From the NCBI GenBank assembly GCA_963736355.1, contig CAVTOO010000009.1, positions 1 to 64,000 on the forward strand: a DNA stretch of 64,000 bases, read 5' to 3'. Numbering within the stretch: the stretch's first letter is position 1; every line of letters begins with the position of its first letter. Shown here piece by piece: positions 28,619 to 37,709 of this stretch. A program made the translations under genes and the position numbers. The notes beneath the pieces were generated by a model. That model worked only from the letters and a program-made list of their open reading frames with translations, did not search any database and was not told the origin of the DNA. Source of the DNA: CAVTOO01 sp963736355. Lineage in GTDB: Bacteria; Pseudomonadota; Alphaproteobacteria; Rhizobiales; Xanthobacteraceae.

Positions 28619-29451
28619 CAACGCCGGGCGAAGTCATATCCGCGCTGGTGCGCGAGGCCGACAAGGATCGCTTCATCGCATCCCTGTTCACGCCGGCTGA
28701 CCAGCGCGATGACCTGCTCGCGCTCTACGCGTTCGACATCGAACTGGCGCGCATCCCGCAACTGGCGAAGCAGCAGATCGCAGGCGAAATCCGCCTGCAA
28801 TGGTGGCGCGAGGCCGTCGATGGCTCCACCGCACATGAGGCGGAGGCCAACCCCGTCGCGAATGCGCTGATGCAGGTCGTCGCGCGACATGGCCTGTCGC
28901 GCGCCGCGCTGCAGGCCATGATCGACGCCCGCGGCAGCGAATTGTTTCCCGAGCCGTTTTCGACCACGGCCGACATGCTGGTCTGGTGCGACGGGCTTCA
29001 TGCCGCGCAGTTGCGTCTGGCCGCGCGCATTCTCGATTCCGCGCGCGCCACGGACGCCGACGCGCTGGCCGTCGAAGCCGGACGCGCGCTGGGCGTGACG
29101 CAATTGCTGATGGGGTTCGCCGACCGCGCCGCCGCCGGCCAGTGCATTGTTCCGGTCGAGACGCTCGCGCATCACGGCGCGACGCCCGGCGATGTCACGG
29201 CCGGGCAGGCGACGCCGGGTGTGCTGGCGGCACTGTCGGATCTGCGCGCCCTTGCGCATGAACATCTCGCACGGGCCGAATTGCTGTGGCGCGCGACTCC
29301 CGTCTCGCTGCGCCCGGCTTTCCTGCAACTGGCGCTCGTCGGCCCAAGGCTGCGTTTGCTGCAGGACAGCAGGGCGACGCCTTATGCCAGCCGTGACGTC
29401 GCGCAGTGGCGTAGAATGTGGCGAATATGGCGGTTCACGCGTCAAATATGA
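28615..29451 (+). CDS. Squalene/phytoene synthase-family protein (NDUFAF6-like)
   Basis: All-helical isoprenoid-synthase-fold protein, 278 residues. Seen are LLALYAFDIELARIP, the segment EIRLQWWREAVDG, and GVTQLLMGFADRAAAGQCIV; the tail WRRMWRIWRFTRQI is typical of the alphaproteobacterial group. The Asp-rich motifs of true phytoene synthases (DxxxD) are weak, and there are no carotenoid genes around it, so I favour a role like the complex I assembly factor NDUFAF6, which fits the coupled Mth938 (NDUFAF3-like) gene. This is inference from family and context. Confidence 0.85.
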   Translation: MTTPGEVISALVREADKDRFIASLFTPADQRDDLLALYAFDIELARIPQLAKQQIAGEIRLQWWREAVDGSTAHEAEANPVANALMQVVARHGLSRAALQAMIDARGSELFPEPFSTTADMLVWCDGLHAAQLRLAARILDSARATDADALAVEAGRALGVTQLLMGFADRAAAGQCIVPVETLAHHGATPGDVTAGQATPGVLAALSDLRALAHEHLARAELLWRATPVSLRPAFLQLALVGPRLRLLQDSRATPYASRDVAQWRRMWRIWRFTRQI

Positions 29452-29516
29452 CTTCGCGACGGCCGTTGCGTCCCATTTTCACGTCGGGCGCTGAAAATCC
29501 GTGCAAATAAGGGGCA

Positions 29517-30620
29517 TTGAGTGCTAGGCGGGAGTTCGCGCGCCACCCATGCAGGCGCGGCGACGCCCTTTCACAACGGATCCTGACCTTGGAAACTCAA
29601 TCCGCTGCCGGCACCGAGCAGGACGCACGTCGCTGGATGCAACTTCTCGCCCGCTATCGCGAGCCCAATCACGCCCGCAGCGTTTTTGAGATCACGGTCA
29701 CGCTTCTGCCGCTTGCCGCGCTGTGGGTGCTGGCATGGGCCGCCGTGCAGGCCGGATACTGGTGGCTTGCGCTTCCGCTCGCGGTGCCGAGCGCCGGGCT
29801 GCTGGTGCGGCTGTTCATGATTCAGCACGATTGCGGACACGGGACGTTCTTCCGTCATCGCCTCGCCAATGATTGGGTTGGCCGCGTCCTCGGCGTGCTG
29901 ACGCTGACACCCTACGATACATGGCGGCGAAGCCATGCCGTTCATCACGCGACGTCGGGAAATCTCGACCGTCGCGGCATCGGCGACGTCGATACGCTCA
30001 CCGTGCGTGAATATCAGGCGCGGTCGCGCTGGGGCCGGCTCGGCTATCGGCTCTACCGGCACCCCCTCGTGATGTTCGGCCTCGGTCCGACTTATCTGTT
30101 CGTCGCGCAGCATCGGCTGCCGATGGGCTTCATGCGGGCCGGTTGGCAGCCCTGGTTCAGCGCCATGGCGACCAACGCGGCCATCGCGCTTCTGGTCGGG
30201 ACCCTGATCTGGCTTGTCGGGGTCGGAGCGTTCCTGCTCGTGCAGGTGCCGGTGACATTGCTTGCGGCCTCGATCGGCGTCTGGCTGTTCTACGTCCAGC
30301 ACCAGTTCGAGCATACGCATTGGGACACCCCGCCGCAGTGGAACATGCACGAAGCCGCACTGCACGGCAGTTCCCACTATGATTTGCCGATGTTGCTCCG
30401 CTGGTTCTCTGCGAATATCGGCGTGCATCATGTGCATCATCTGTGCAGCCGCATCCCGTATTACCGCCTGCCGCGGGTGTTGCAGGACTATCCGGAGCTG
30501 CGCGGCATCGGTCGCCTGACACTGCTCGAGAGCTTCCGCTGTGTGCCGCTTGTGCTGTGGGATGAAGAGCAACGGCGGCTGATTTCATTTCGGGAAATGC
30601 ACGCGCGGCGCGCAATCTAG
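29517..30620 (+). CDS. Fatty acid desaturase, membrane-bound di-iron type
   Basis: Integral membrane enzyme that introduces a double bond in acyl chains using O2. The three His boxes are present: HDCGH (104-108), HAVHH (140-144), and HHVHHL near the C-terminus, with an extra HQFEHTHW. Hydrophobic stretches lie between them (ITVTLLPLAALWVLAWAAVQ and others). The longest frame begins with TTG; the true start may be a later TTG at 29589, since the first 24 residues are not family-like. Length 343-367 residues. The gene begins an accessory block that separates the secDF cluster from trmFO. Confidence 0.9.
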   Translation: MSARREFARHPCRRGDALSQRILTLETQSAAGTEQDARRWMQLLARYREPNHARSVFEITVTLLPLAALWVLAWAAVQAGYWWLALPLAVPSAGLLVRLFMIQHDCGHGTFFRHRLANDWVGRVLGVLTLTPYDTWRRSHAVHHATSGNLDRRGIGDVDTLTVREYQARSRWGRLGYRLYRHPLVMFGLGPTYLFVAQHRLPMGFMRAGWQPWFSAMATNAAIALLVGTLIWLVGVGAFLLVQVPVTLLAASIGVWLFYVQHQFEHTHWDTPPQWNMHEAALHGSSHYDLPMLLRWFSANIGVHHVHHLCSRIPYYRLPRVLQDYPELRGIGRLTLLESFRCVPLVLWDEEQRRLISFREMHARRAI

Positions 30621-30649
30621 CGCCGCGCGCCCGTCAGCCCCGGCGCATC

Positions 30650-31625
30650 TTATTCCTTCTGCAATCCCGCCTTCGCGATCATGTCGCCCCAGCGCGGCAG
30701 TTCGCTCTTGACCATCGCGTCAACGGCGGCCTGCGTCATCGGCTTCGGCTCGATGCCGATGGCCAGCATCCTCTGACGCACGGAGTCCGAGGTGCTGATC
30801 ACCTTGGTGATCTCGGCGTGGAGCTTGTCCTGAATGGCCTTCGGCGTCTTGGCCGGCGCGAACACGGCGATCAGCGGCTCCGCGACCACATTGTAGCCAA
30901 GCTCCTTCATGGTCGGGATGTCCTTGAACACCTGTGAGCGTTCCGCCGACGTCGTCGCCAGAATGCGCAGCTTGCCGGCTTCGGCGTAGCCCTTCGCGCC
31001 CAGCGTGTCGGTGAACAGGATGCTCAGCCGTCCGCCGAGGAAATCGTTCTGCGCTTCGACCGCGCCCTTGTAGGGCACCTTGCGCAGCTCGATGCCGGTC
31101 GCACGCGCGAACGCCTCACCCGTCACCAGCACGAAGCTCTGCCAGTGGCCGTAGGTGAGCTTGCCCGGGTTCCGCCTTCGCCGCCTTGATGACGTCGTCG
31201 ACCGTCTTGTACGGGCTGTCGGCCGGCACCACGAGCATGTACGGGCTCGATCCGATATTGGCGACCGGCACGAAATCGACCAGCTGGTCGTAGGGCAGTT
31301 CCTTCATCAGATGCGGGTTGAGCGAGAACACCGAGGAGCCCGCGAACAACAGCGTATGACCATCCGCCGCAGCCTTCGCGACAACGCCCGCGCCGATCGC
31401 GCCGTTGGCGCCGGGGCGTGCATCGACGACGACCGGCTGGCCCAGCGCCTTGGACAGGTCTTCCGACACCGCGCGCGCCAGCACGTCGGTGCCGCCGCCC
31501 GCGCCATAGGGCACGACCATGGTGACCGGCTTGGTGGGATAGGTCTGGGCCTTCGCATGGTGCGGCGCCAGCGCCGCAGAGGTGAGGGCGAGCGCGAGTG
31601 TCAGCCCGTGGATTTTGCGCATCAT
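30650..31625 (-). CDS. Tripartite tricarboxylate transporter (TctC/Bug) substrate-binding protein, frameshifted
   Basis: Periplasmic binding protein for an organic acid-type ligand. It starts at MMRKIHGLT behind a strong AAGGAGG, has a signal peptide ending about HHAKA-QTYPTKP, and shows the family hallmarks VTMVVPYGAGGGTDVLARAV and DARPGANGAIGAGVVAKAAA. The frame breaks near 31150 (KAEPG), resuming as FVLVTGEAFARATGIELRKV and VPYKG to the end (SELPRWGDMIAKAGLQKE). No TctA/TctB membrane genes are nearby, the usual state for Bug proteins, so transport must rely on a system elsewhere or the protein acts as a sensor. The ligand is unknown. Confidence 0.9.
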
Positions 31626-31672
31626 GTCGTGTCCTCCTTGAGTGTTCTTTGTTGTCGTCGTCGCAACGCGCG

Positions 31673-32696
31673 TCATCCGACGCGCGCGAATTTCTGGATC
31701 TGGTGGTTGAGGCACTGGTCCCAGGGCATGCGTTTGGTCTCGCCGCCGAAGGTGCCGGACACTTCGCTGACATAGAGGTTGCCGCGCGAGTCGAGCGCAA
31801 GTCCGTGCGGCGCGATGAAGTTGCCGGGCTTGGAGCGGTTGTTCTCGTCGTCACCCCAGCGCGCGACGACCTTGCCGTCCTTGCGGAAGATGGTGACGCG
31901 TCCGGGCAGGTCGTGGTCGGCGAAGCCGTTGCGGAACGATCCCTGGCCTTGCTCGATCGGCCGCCACAGTTCCGAGACGTAGATCAGCCCGTCCTTGTCG
32001 ACGATCGGCATGGGTCGGGCGCCTGATGTCGGTCCACTCGTAGAGAAATTTGCCGTTGGTGTCGAAGAACTGCAGCCGGTCGTTCTCGCGGTCGCAGACG
32101 ATGACGGTGCCGTCATTGTCGATGGCGATGCCGTGCACCAGATGAAACTGTCCCGGGCCCGTGCCGATCTCGCCCCACGACTTGATGAGCTTGCCGTCGG
32201 CGTTGAAATGATGAACGCGGCAGTTGCCGTAGCCGTCCGCCACGAAGATGTCGCCGTTCTTGGCGATGGCGGTGTTGCAGCAGCAATTGAACGGCCCGCC
32301 GACGCGCACCACGGTTTCGTTGTGATTGACCTTGTAGGGCGCTGCGGTGCGCAGATAGCCGGTGTCGGAGACGACGCCTTTGGTGCCCAGCGTGCGCTTC
32401 AGATTGCCGTCGAGATCGAAGATGCGCACGACGCTGTCGCCATTGTCGGTGGCGTAGATCACATCCTTGTGGATGGTCAGGCCGTGGGCGTTCTTGAAGA
32501 CGCCGTCGCCCCATTTGGTGATGAAGCTGCCGTCGGCATTATAGACCATCATGCGGTCGCCGTGACGCGTGTGCAGATACACGCGGTCCTGGGAGTCGCA
32601 GGCGACAGCCGCGACATCGCGATGGGCGTATTCGTCGCCGGGCGGGCATTTATACCAGTCGGGGATGAGTTCGAAGCGAACGGATTCAATGGCCAT
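31673..32696 (-). CDS. NHL-repeat six-bladed beta-propeller protein, frameshifted
   Basis: Repeated propeller blades are clear, for example GVFKNAHGLTIHKDVIYATD, HLVHGIAIDNDGTVIVCDRE and FIAPHGLALDSRGNLYVSEV. The N-terminus (MAIESVRFELIPDWYKCPPG) has no signal peptide. A frame break near 32020 separates the parts (IRRP, then MPIVDKDGLIYVSELWRPIE); corrected length is about 340 residues. An unusual Cys triplet occurs in GGPFNCCCNTAIAKNGD. Related proteins are often annotated as peptidyl-alpha-hydroxyglycine lyase-like, but activity is unproven. The TctC gene starts 47 bases downstream on the same strand, so the two are likely one operon. Confidence 0.85.
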
Positions 32697-32727
32697 GGTT
32701 CTCGCTCAGTCAGAGAGTTTCGCTCGT

Positions 32728-32852
32728 CGTCATTCCGGAAGTCGCGCAAGCGGCTATCCGGGATCGCATAGCCCCGTGATCCGTTATGCGGAAGAAACCG
32801 GGGTTCCATCGGATTCCGGGTATCGTCGCTACGCGACGCTCCCGGAATGACG
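32728..32852. repeat. Bipartite palindromic element, copy 2
   Basis: CGTCATTCCGG and CCGGAATGACG, perfect inverted ends, 125 bases apart. Each end forms a hairpin, and the middle includes GCATAGCCCCGTGATC, nearly identical to the middle of copy 1 at 18191. It lies in the divergent gap between the NHL operon and the LysR gene. Confidence 0.8.
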
Positions 32853-32953
32853 CAGGCAGGGTGTCTGTATCCCGTATGGGGGCGTAAGACCGCAATGTTG
32901 CGCGTAAGGATAGTGGCCGATGCGAAGCGCTGGAAATTGCATTTCAGGTGGAA

Positions 32954-32975
32954 GCTATACCAATATCCATATAGC
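32954..32975. promoter_or_regulatory. Candidate LysR operator (GCTAT-N12-ATAGC)
   Basis: An interrupted palindrome in an AT-richer patch of the NHL-operon/LysR divergent gap, 55 bases before the regulator's start. LysR proteins usually bind such sites between themselves and a divergent target operon. Only the sequence symmetry supports it. Confidence 0.35.
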
Positions 32976-33029
32976 GACGCGGCGCGGCTTGCTGGCGTGC
33001 GTCGCACAATAAGATCGTCTGGGGTTCCA

Positions 33030-33995
33030 ATGTCCGAGTTGAACAGCGCGTCGCGATGGTTTCTGGAAGCGCGGCTGAAGTTTCGTCATTTGCGCCTGTT
33101 CGTGGCGCTCGACGAGCATCGCAACATCGTGCGCGCGGCCGAGAGCATCGGCCTGTCGCAGCCCGCCGCCTCCAAGATGCTGGCGGATGTCGAGAAGGCC
33201 CTTGGCGCGCGCCTGTTCGAGCGCCTGCCGCGCGGACTTGAGCCCAATGAACTTGGCGACATCTTCATCCGCCGCTCGCGGCTGATCCTCTCCGAGCTCA
33301 ACAAGGCCGGCAACGAATTCTTTGCGCTGCGCGGCGGCCATGCCGGCGTCGTCAATGTCGGCACCATCAGCGCGCCGGGGCTGGAGCTGATCGCGGGTGC
33401 GATCAACGCCACGCGCAAACAGAACCCGCAGGTCGAGATCTGGGTCGATGTCGGCACCACCGAATATCTCTTGAAGCGCGTCGCCGACACGACGCTCGAT
33501 TTCGCCATCGGCTGGATCTCGCCGGATCTCGATCAGACCGTTTTCGAGGTCGATCTCATCCGCAACGAGAAGTTCAATTTCATCTGCCGCGCCGGGCATC
33601 CGATCCTGAAGAAGGCCGACATTCATTTGCGCGATCTCGTCGGCGCGGAATGGGTGCTGCAGTCGCCGGGCTCGCTGGTGCGCCACGCCGCGGATTCGCT
33701 GTTCATCGCCAACAAGCTGCCGCCGCCGGAGCGCGTCATCAACACCACATCGTTTATCTCGACGCTGGTGTTCCTGCGCGAGACGGACGCGATCTCGGTC
33801 GCCTCCACCGCCGTCGCCGGGCTGTTTGCCTCGCTCGGCGGATTTCAGATTTTGCCGGTCGCCGAGCCGTTCGGCTCAGAGCCGCTCGGCATCGTCAGTC
33901 GCGCCGGCGTCGAATTGCGCCCGACCGCGCGGGCTTTCCTGGATGCGGTGAAGCACGCGGTCGAGGATCGCCGCAAGGCGGACGAGGCGGCGTGA
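33030..33995 (+). CDS. LysR-family transcriptional regulator
   Basis: A 321-residue regulator with an N-terminal winged helix-turn-helix (FRHLRLFVALDEHRNIVRAA, SQPAASKMLADVEKALGARL) and a C-terminal periplasmic-binding-like effector domain (VNVGTISAPGLELIAGAINA to AISVASTAVAGLFASLGGFQ). The start was set at MSELNSASRWF because the HTH normally begins within the first 30 residues; the 61 in-frame codons upstream overlap the repeat and operator region. It is divergent from the NHL-TctC operon, its probable target. The inducer is unknown. Confidence 0.92.
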   Translation: MSELNSASRWFLEARLKFRHLRLFVALDEHRNIVRAAESIGLSQPAASKMLADVEKALGARLFERLPRGLEPNELGDIFIRRSRLILSELNKAGNEFFALRGGHAGVVNVGTISAPGLELIAGAINATRKQNPQVEIWVDVGTTEYLLKRVADTTLDFAIGWISPDLDQTVFEVDLIRNEKFNFICRAGHPILKKADIHLRDLVGAEWVLQSPGSLVRHAADSLFIANKLPPPERVINTTSFISTLVFLRETDAISVASTAVAGLFASLGGFQILPVAEPFGSEPLGIVSRAGVELRPTARAFLDAVKHAVEDRRKADEAA

Positions 33996-34051
33996 GTTTC
34001 TTGACGCGTGAAGGCCGCCAGCTCAACATGCCGTCAGCCTGAGGTGCCTCA

Positions 34052-34463
34052 ATGCCTCGTCTGACGATCGCAGTGTTGATCGCTGCGCCGTCGCCGCCCT
34101 CTCACTGGCGGCAGGGCCGACGCATGCTCGAAGACCTGAAAGACAAGAAGCCCGTGCGTGTGATCTCGACGACGCGCGACGCGGCGGAGAAATCGAAAGC
34201 CGACATCGCGGGGGCGCGCAATCCGACCATCGGTGTGCCGCCGACCGATATCGTTGACGAAGGCACGCCTGTGGTTGGCTCGGGCGGCAGCGAGTTGCTC
34301 AGCAACAATCCGCGCTTCCGCGAAGCTTATATGGATCGGGGCGAGGTGTCGGTTTACACGCTCGAGTCCCAGCCGCAGCCGGGCGGATATGTCGGCGGCG
34401 CGTCGCCGTCACCGCGCGGCGGATTTTCTGGACCGCATGAACAGCCAGCGGCGCGGGCAGTAG
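34052..34463 (+). CDS. Hypothetical exported protein, frame uncertain
   Basis: Not recognised. The first ten residues (MPRLTIAVLI) followed by AAVAALSLAAGPTHA read from another frame make a good signal peptide. The mature part in the first frame (LEDLKDKKPVRVISTTRD through NPTIGVPPTDIVDEGTPVVG and RFREAYMDRGEVSVYTLESQ) has ordinary composition, then Gly/Pro-rich sequence. Two or more indels are needed. A shift near the end gives ADFLDRMNSQRRGQ and a stop at 34461-34463, just before the converging trmFO stop; otherwise the frame runs on into antisense of trmFO. Confidence 0.5.
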
Positions 34464-34465
34464 CT

Positions 34466-35902
34466 TCACTCCGCCGCTTCGCTGCGCATCCCGCCTGCAA
34501 TCCACATATCGATATCCGCCAGCGCGCGCGCACTCATCGCCTGCTTCTTGGCGACCGTCTTCTCGTTGCCGCGCAGGCGCGTGCCGTCGGCGTGCTTGGT
34601 CGGCGCCTGCGCCAGCGGCGGAAACAGGCCGAAATTGACATTCATCGGCTGGAACGAGCGCGGGCCGGCATCGATGGTCTCGATGTGGCCGCCGGTGATG
34701 TGGCCGAGCAGCGCGCCGAGCGCGGTCGTCGGCGGCGGCGGCGTCACGGTTTGTCGCCGTGGCGTTCGGCGGCGGCGAACGTCCCGCCAGCAATCCGATG
34801 GCGGCGGATTCGACATAGCCCTCGCAGCCGGTGATTTGGCCGGCGAAGCGCAGGCGCGGATCGGCCTTCAGCCGCAGCTGGTCGTCGAGCAGCTTCGGCG
34901 AATTGAGAAAGGTGTTGCGATGCAGTCCGCCGAGCCGGGCGAACTCCGCATTCTGCAAGGCCGGGGATCATGCGCAGGACGCGCGACTTGCTCGCCGTAT
35001 TTCAGCTTGGTCTGGAATCCGACCATGTTGAACAGCGTGCCGAGCTTGTTGTCCTGGCGCAGTTGCACGACGGCGTAGGGCTTCGACTGTCGGGTCGCGC
35101 GGATTGGTGAGGCCGACCGGCTTCATCGGTCCGTGGCGCAGCGTCTCGCGGCCGCGCTCGGCCATCACTTCGATCGGCAGGCAGCCGTCGAAATAGGGCG
35201 TGTTCGCTTCCCATTCCTTGAAGTCGGTCTTGTCGCCGGCGATCAGCGCATCGACGAAGGCTTCGTACTGCTCGCGCGTCATCGGGCAGTTGATGATAGT
35301 CGGCGCCGGTGCCGCCGGGTCCGGCCTTGTCGTAGCGCGACTGGAACCAGGCGATCTCCATGTCGATGGAGTCGCGATGCACGATCGGCGCGATGGCATC
35401 GAAGAAGGCCAGCGCCGCTTCGCCGGTCAGCGCCGCGGATGGCGTCGGCGAGGCCGGCGAGGTCAGCGGTCCGGTCGCGATGATGACGTTGTCCCATTCG
35501 GCCGGCGGCAGCGCCGCGACTCTCGCCGCGCTCGATCGTGATCAGCGGATGACTGTGCAGCGCCGCGGTGACGGCGTCCGAGAAGCCGTCGCGATCGACC
35601 GCGAGCGCGCCGCCGGCCGGCACCTGATTGGCGTCGGCCGCGCGCATGATCAGCGAGCCGAGGCGGCGCATTTCCTCGTGCAGCAGGCCGACGGCGTTGT
35701 GTTCGGCGTCGTCGGAGCGGAACGAGTTCGAGCAGACGAGTTCCGCGAAGCCGTCGGTCTTGTGCGCTTCGGTCTTGCGCGTCGGGCGCATTTCGTGCAG
35801 CATCACGGGGATGCCGCGGCTGGCGATTTGCCAGGCGGCTTCGGAACCGGCGAGGCCGCCGCCGATCACATGAACGGGAGTGCGGTTTAACGAAGTGGTC
35901 AT
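34466..35902 (-). CDS. trmFO: Methylenetetrahydrofolate-tRNA-(uracil-5)-methyltransferase TrmFO, multiply frameshifted
   Basis: FAD- and folate-dependent enzyme that makes m5U54 in tRNA. The N-terminus has the dinucleotide-binding motif VHVIGGGLAGSEAAWQIASR, followed by MLHEMRPTRKTEAHKTDGFA and LVCSNSFRSDDAEHNAVGLL, all diagnostic of TrmFO. Later pieces in other frames include MTREQYEAFVDALIAGDKTD, LPIEVMAERGRETLRHGPMK, and the C-terminal LLGHITGGHIETIDAGPRSF with PMNVNFGLFPPL. At least four single-base errors between 34750 and 35520 break it. Corrected length about 475 residues is normal. It ends convergent to the small hypothetical gene. Confidence 0.93.
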
Positions 35903-35947
35903 GGGCAAAGACCTAAAGCTAGAGTGCGACTTGTGCAAACGCCCGGA

Positions 35948-36581
35948 ATGGATTTTCAGCCGATGCGTGCCCGATTTTCGACGTTTTTGCTGATTGCGGC
36001 GTGTGTGTTGCCGGGCGGTGTTGCCCGGGCGCAGTCTGGCGACAGTTTTGCGGATTTTCGTGACGAGTTGCTCCGGCGAGCGATGACGCCCGGTGCCGTC
36101 GTCTTGTGCCACGGCTTCAATTGCCTCTATCGCGATGAGGTCGTTTTCTCGGACGAAGATCTTGCCGCGATCAAGAAGCTGATGCGTCCGGGCAAGAAGC
36201 CGTCCGCCGAGGCGGAGCGTGTCGCGGTCGGCAATGTCATCGCATGGTTCGACCGTCGCGTCGGCCCGGAGATCGGCTCCGCGCGGTCATGTCGCCCAGG
36301 CGAGTTTCTCTCACTCAGGCGAGCGCGGCCAGTTCGATTGCATCGACACCACCCACAACATCACGCTGATGCTGCGCCAGCTTCAATTGATGGGGTTGCT
36401 GGTCCATCATCGCGTGGCCCAGCCGGTCAGCCGCATCAAGCCGCACACCACCGCCGTGTTGCGCGACAGAAAAACCGGTGTGCAGTGGGCGGTCGATGGC
36501 TGGACGCGCGGCTATGGCGAGGTGCCGGATATCATGCCGGTCAGCATCTGGATGGACGCAGAATACCCGCCGGTGCGATGA
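35948..36581 (+). CDS. Exported cysteine-peptidase-like protein, paralogue 1, frameshifted
   Basis: Unnamed family. A signal peptide (RARFSTFLLIAACVLPGGVA) is followed by a CHGFNC pair of cysteines and a block shared with the next gene: GQFDCIDTTHN, VHHRV, PHTTAVL and WAVDGWTRGYGEVPDIMP. The order Cys (start of a helix), His (strand), Asp (strand) resembles the catalytic triad of the transglutaminase/C93 fold (CED ... HAVL ... LVLDN). A frame break near 36283 separates the halves. The start could instead be the ATG at 35963. About 210 residues. Function unknown; periplasmic peptidase or amide-bond enzyme is inference. Confidence 0.7.
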
Positions 36582-36680
36582 CACCCGCCGCCTATCACAT
36601 GCACGCGAGTCCAGCGCGTTGGGCTTGTTCGAACGCCGGTAAGGCCGCTAGAACGATCCATTGGGATTGGCTCGTTTTCA

Positions 36681-37448
36681 GTGGCGGACAGACGTTTGCG
36701 CGCTCGTTTTTTAAGGTATTTCCCGGCGGCGATTTTGCTTGTGGCCAGCCTTTCAGCTGTCGCTGAAGACATCGATGGCGCATTCGCTGACCGCGACGAT
36801 TTGCTGAAACTGCCGGTCACGCCGGGCGTGGTCGTCATGTGCCACGGCTTCAACTGCCTGTTCCGTGATGAGGTGGTGTTCACGCCCAAGGACATCGCCG
36901 AGATTCAGAAGCTGATGGGCCCGGCCAAATCTGTTCCGGCCAAATCCGCGGCAAAGACGCCGGCCGGCAAAAAGTCTGCGGCCATAGGGTCCGATATTGC
37001 GGCAGAGGCGGCCGCAGAGCGCCTCGCCATCGGCAAGGTCATGGCCTGGCTCGATCGCCGGGCCGGTCCGCAACTCGGCACCGTCGGACATGTGGCGCAG
37101 GCGGGGTTTGCGCATTCCGGCCAGCGTGGCCAGTTCGATTGTATCGACACCACCCACAACACCACGCTGATGATGCGGCAGCTGATCGCGTTGGGCCTGA
37201 TCGTTCATCATCGGGTCACGGAACCGGCCAGCCGCTCCGATCCGCACACCACGGCCGTGATCTTTGAAGGAGCCACCGGCACGCACTGGGTCGTCGATGG
37301 CTGGACGCGCGGCTATGGCGAGGTGCCGGACATCATGCCGCTGAGCGTCTGGATGAGGTCAAGCCCGCCGCCATTGTCGGAGCCCGCGGTGCGCTCCGTG
37401 CCCCTGGGCTGGGCGCAGCCGCCGGGAATCGATCAGGCCGCGCCATAG
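36681..37448 (+). CDS. Exported cysteine-peptidase-like protein, paralogue 2
   Basis: Intact 255-residue paralogue of the preceding gene, GTG start. It has a signal peptide (FPAAILLVASLSAVA), CHGFNC at 54-59, a Lys/Ala-rich insert of about 30 residues at 82-112 absent from paralogue 1, and the candidate triad Cys154 (QFDCIDTTHN), His189 (PHTTAVI) and Asp206 (THWVVDGW). A Pro-rich tail follows. Triad residues, the CHGFNC pair and GYGEVPDIMP are shared by the two paralogues, consistent with selection on them. Tandem duplication is evident. No function is known to me. Confidence 0.75.
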   Translation: MADRRLRARFLRYFPAAILLVASLSAVAEDIDGAFADRDDLLKLPVTPGVVVMCHGFNCLFRDEVVFTPKDIAEIQKLMGPAKSVPAKSAAKTPAGKKSAAIGSDIAAEAAAERLAIGKVMAWLDRRAGPQLGTVGHVAQAGFAHSGQRGQFDCIDTTHNTTLMMRQLIALGLIVHHRVTEPASRSDPHTTAVIFEGATGTHWVVDGWTRGYGEVPDIMPLSVWMRSSPPPLSEPAVRSVPLGWAQPPGIDQAAP

Positions 37449-37480
37449 AGCGACGCCCTGAGTGACGTAAAATGGCCCCC

Positions 37481-37513
37481 AAAAAGCGAAAGCGCCCGCT
37501 GAGGGCGGGCGCT
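37481..37513 (-). terminator. Rho-independent terminator of the first DUF1127 gene
   Basis: Stem GCGCCCGC/GCGGGCGC with a five-base loop; on the reverse strand it is followed by TTTCGCTTTTT. It lies 40 bases after the DUF1127 stop codon and may also slow the converging paralogue-2 transcript. Confidence 0.8.
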
Positions 37514-37553
37514 GTCCGAATGCGTCAGTGTGGAGGTCTTAAGTCTGACGCGC

Positions 37554-37709
37554 TCAGCGCTTGGCGAAGCCTGCAGCAGCGACGCGCGGGATGTCGGCGC
37601 GGGTGATGCCGATATCGGACAATTCACGGTCGTTGAGGCGGCTGAGTTCCTGGAGGTTCCGGTTGAAATCCCGGTAGTCCTGCAGGAAGCGTACGATTGC
37701 GAGCAGCAT
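37554..37709 (-). CDS. DUF1127 small protein, copy 1
   Basis: A 51-residue, charged protein with the DUF1127 core (LQELSRLNDRELSDIGITRA) preceded by a hydrophobic/basic start MLLAIVRFLQDYRDF. The start follows an AGGAG site; the longer frame upstream has no family similarity. DUF1127 proteins are abundant in Rhizobiales and have been linked to RNA-related control of metabolism in Agrobacterium; the role here is unknown. A second copy lies 1.6 kb away on the same strand. Confidence 0.88.
   Translation of the reverse strand: MLLAIVRFLQDYRDFNRNLQELSRLNDRELSDIGITRADIPRVAAAGFAKR

Noticed and set aside
28615..29451. Carotenoid or hopanoid biosynthesis gene cluster
   Set aside because: Only the synthase-like gene is present, without desaturase (CrtI type), cyclase or isoprenoid genes; the nearby desaturase is a fatty-acid type.
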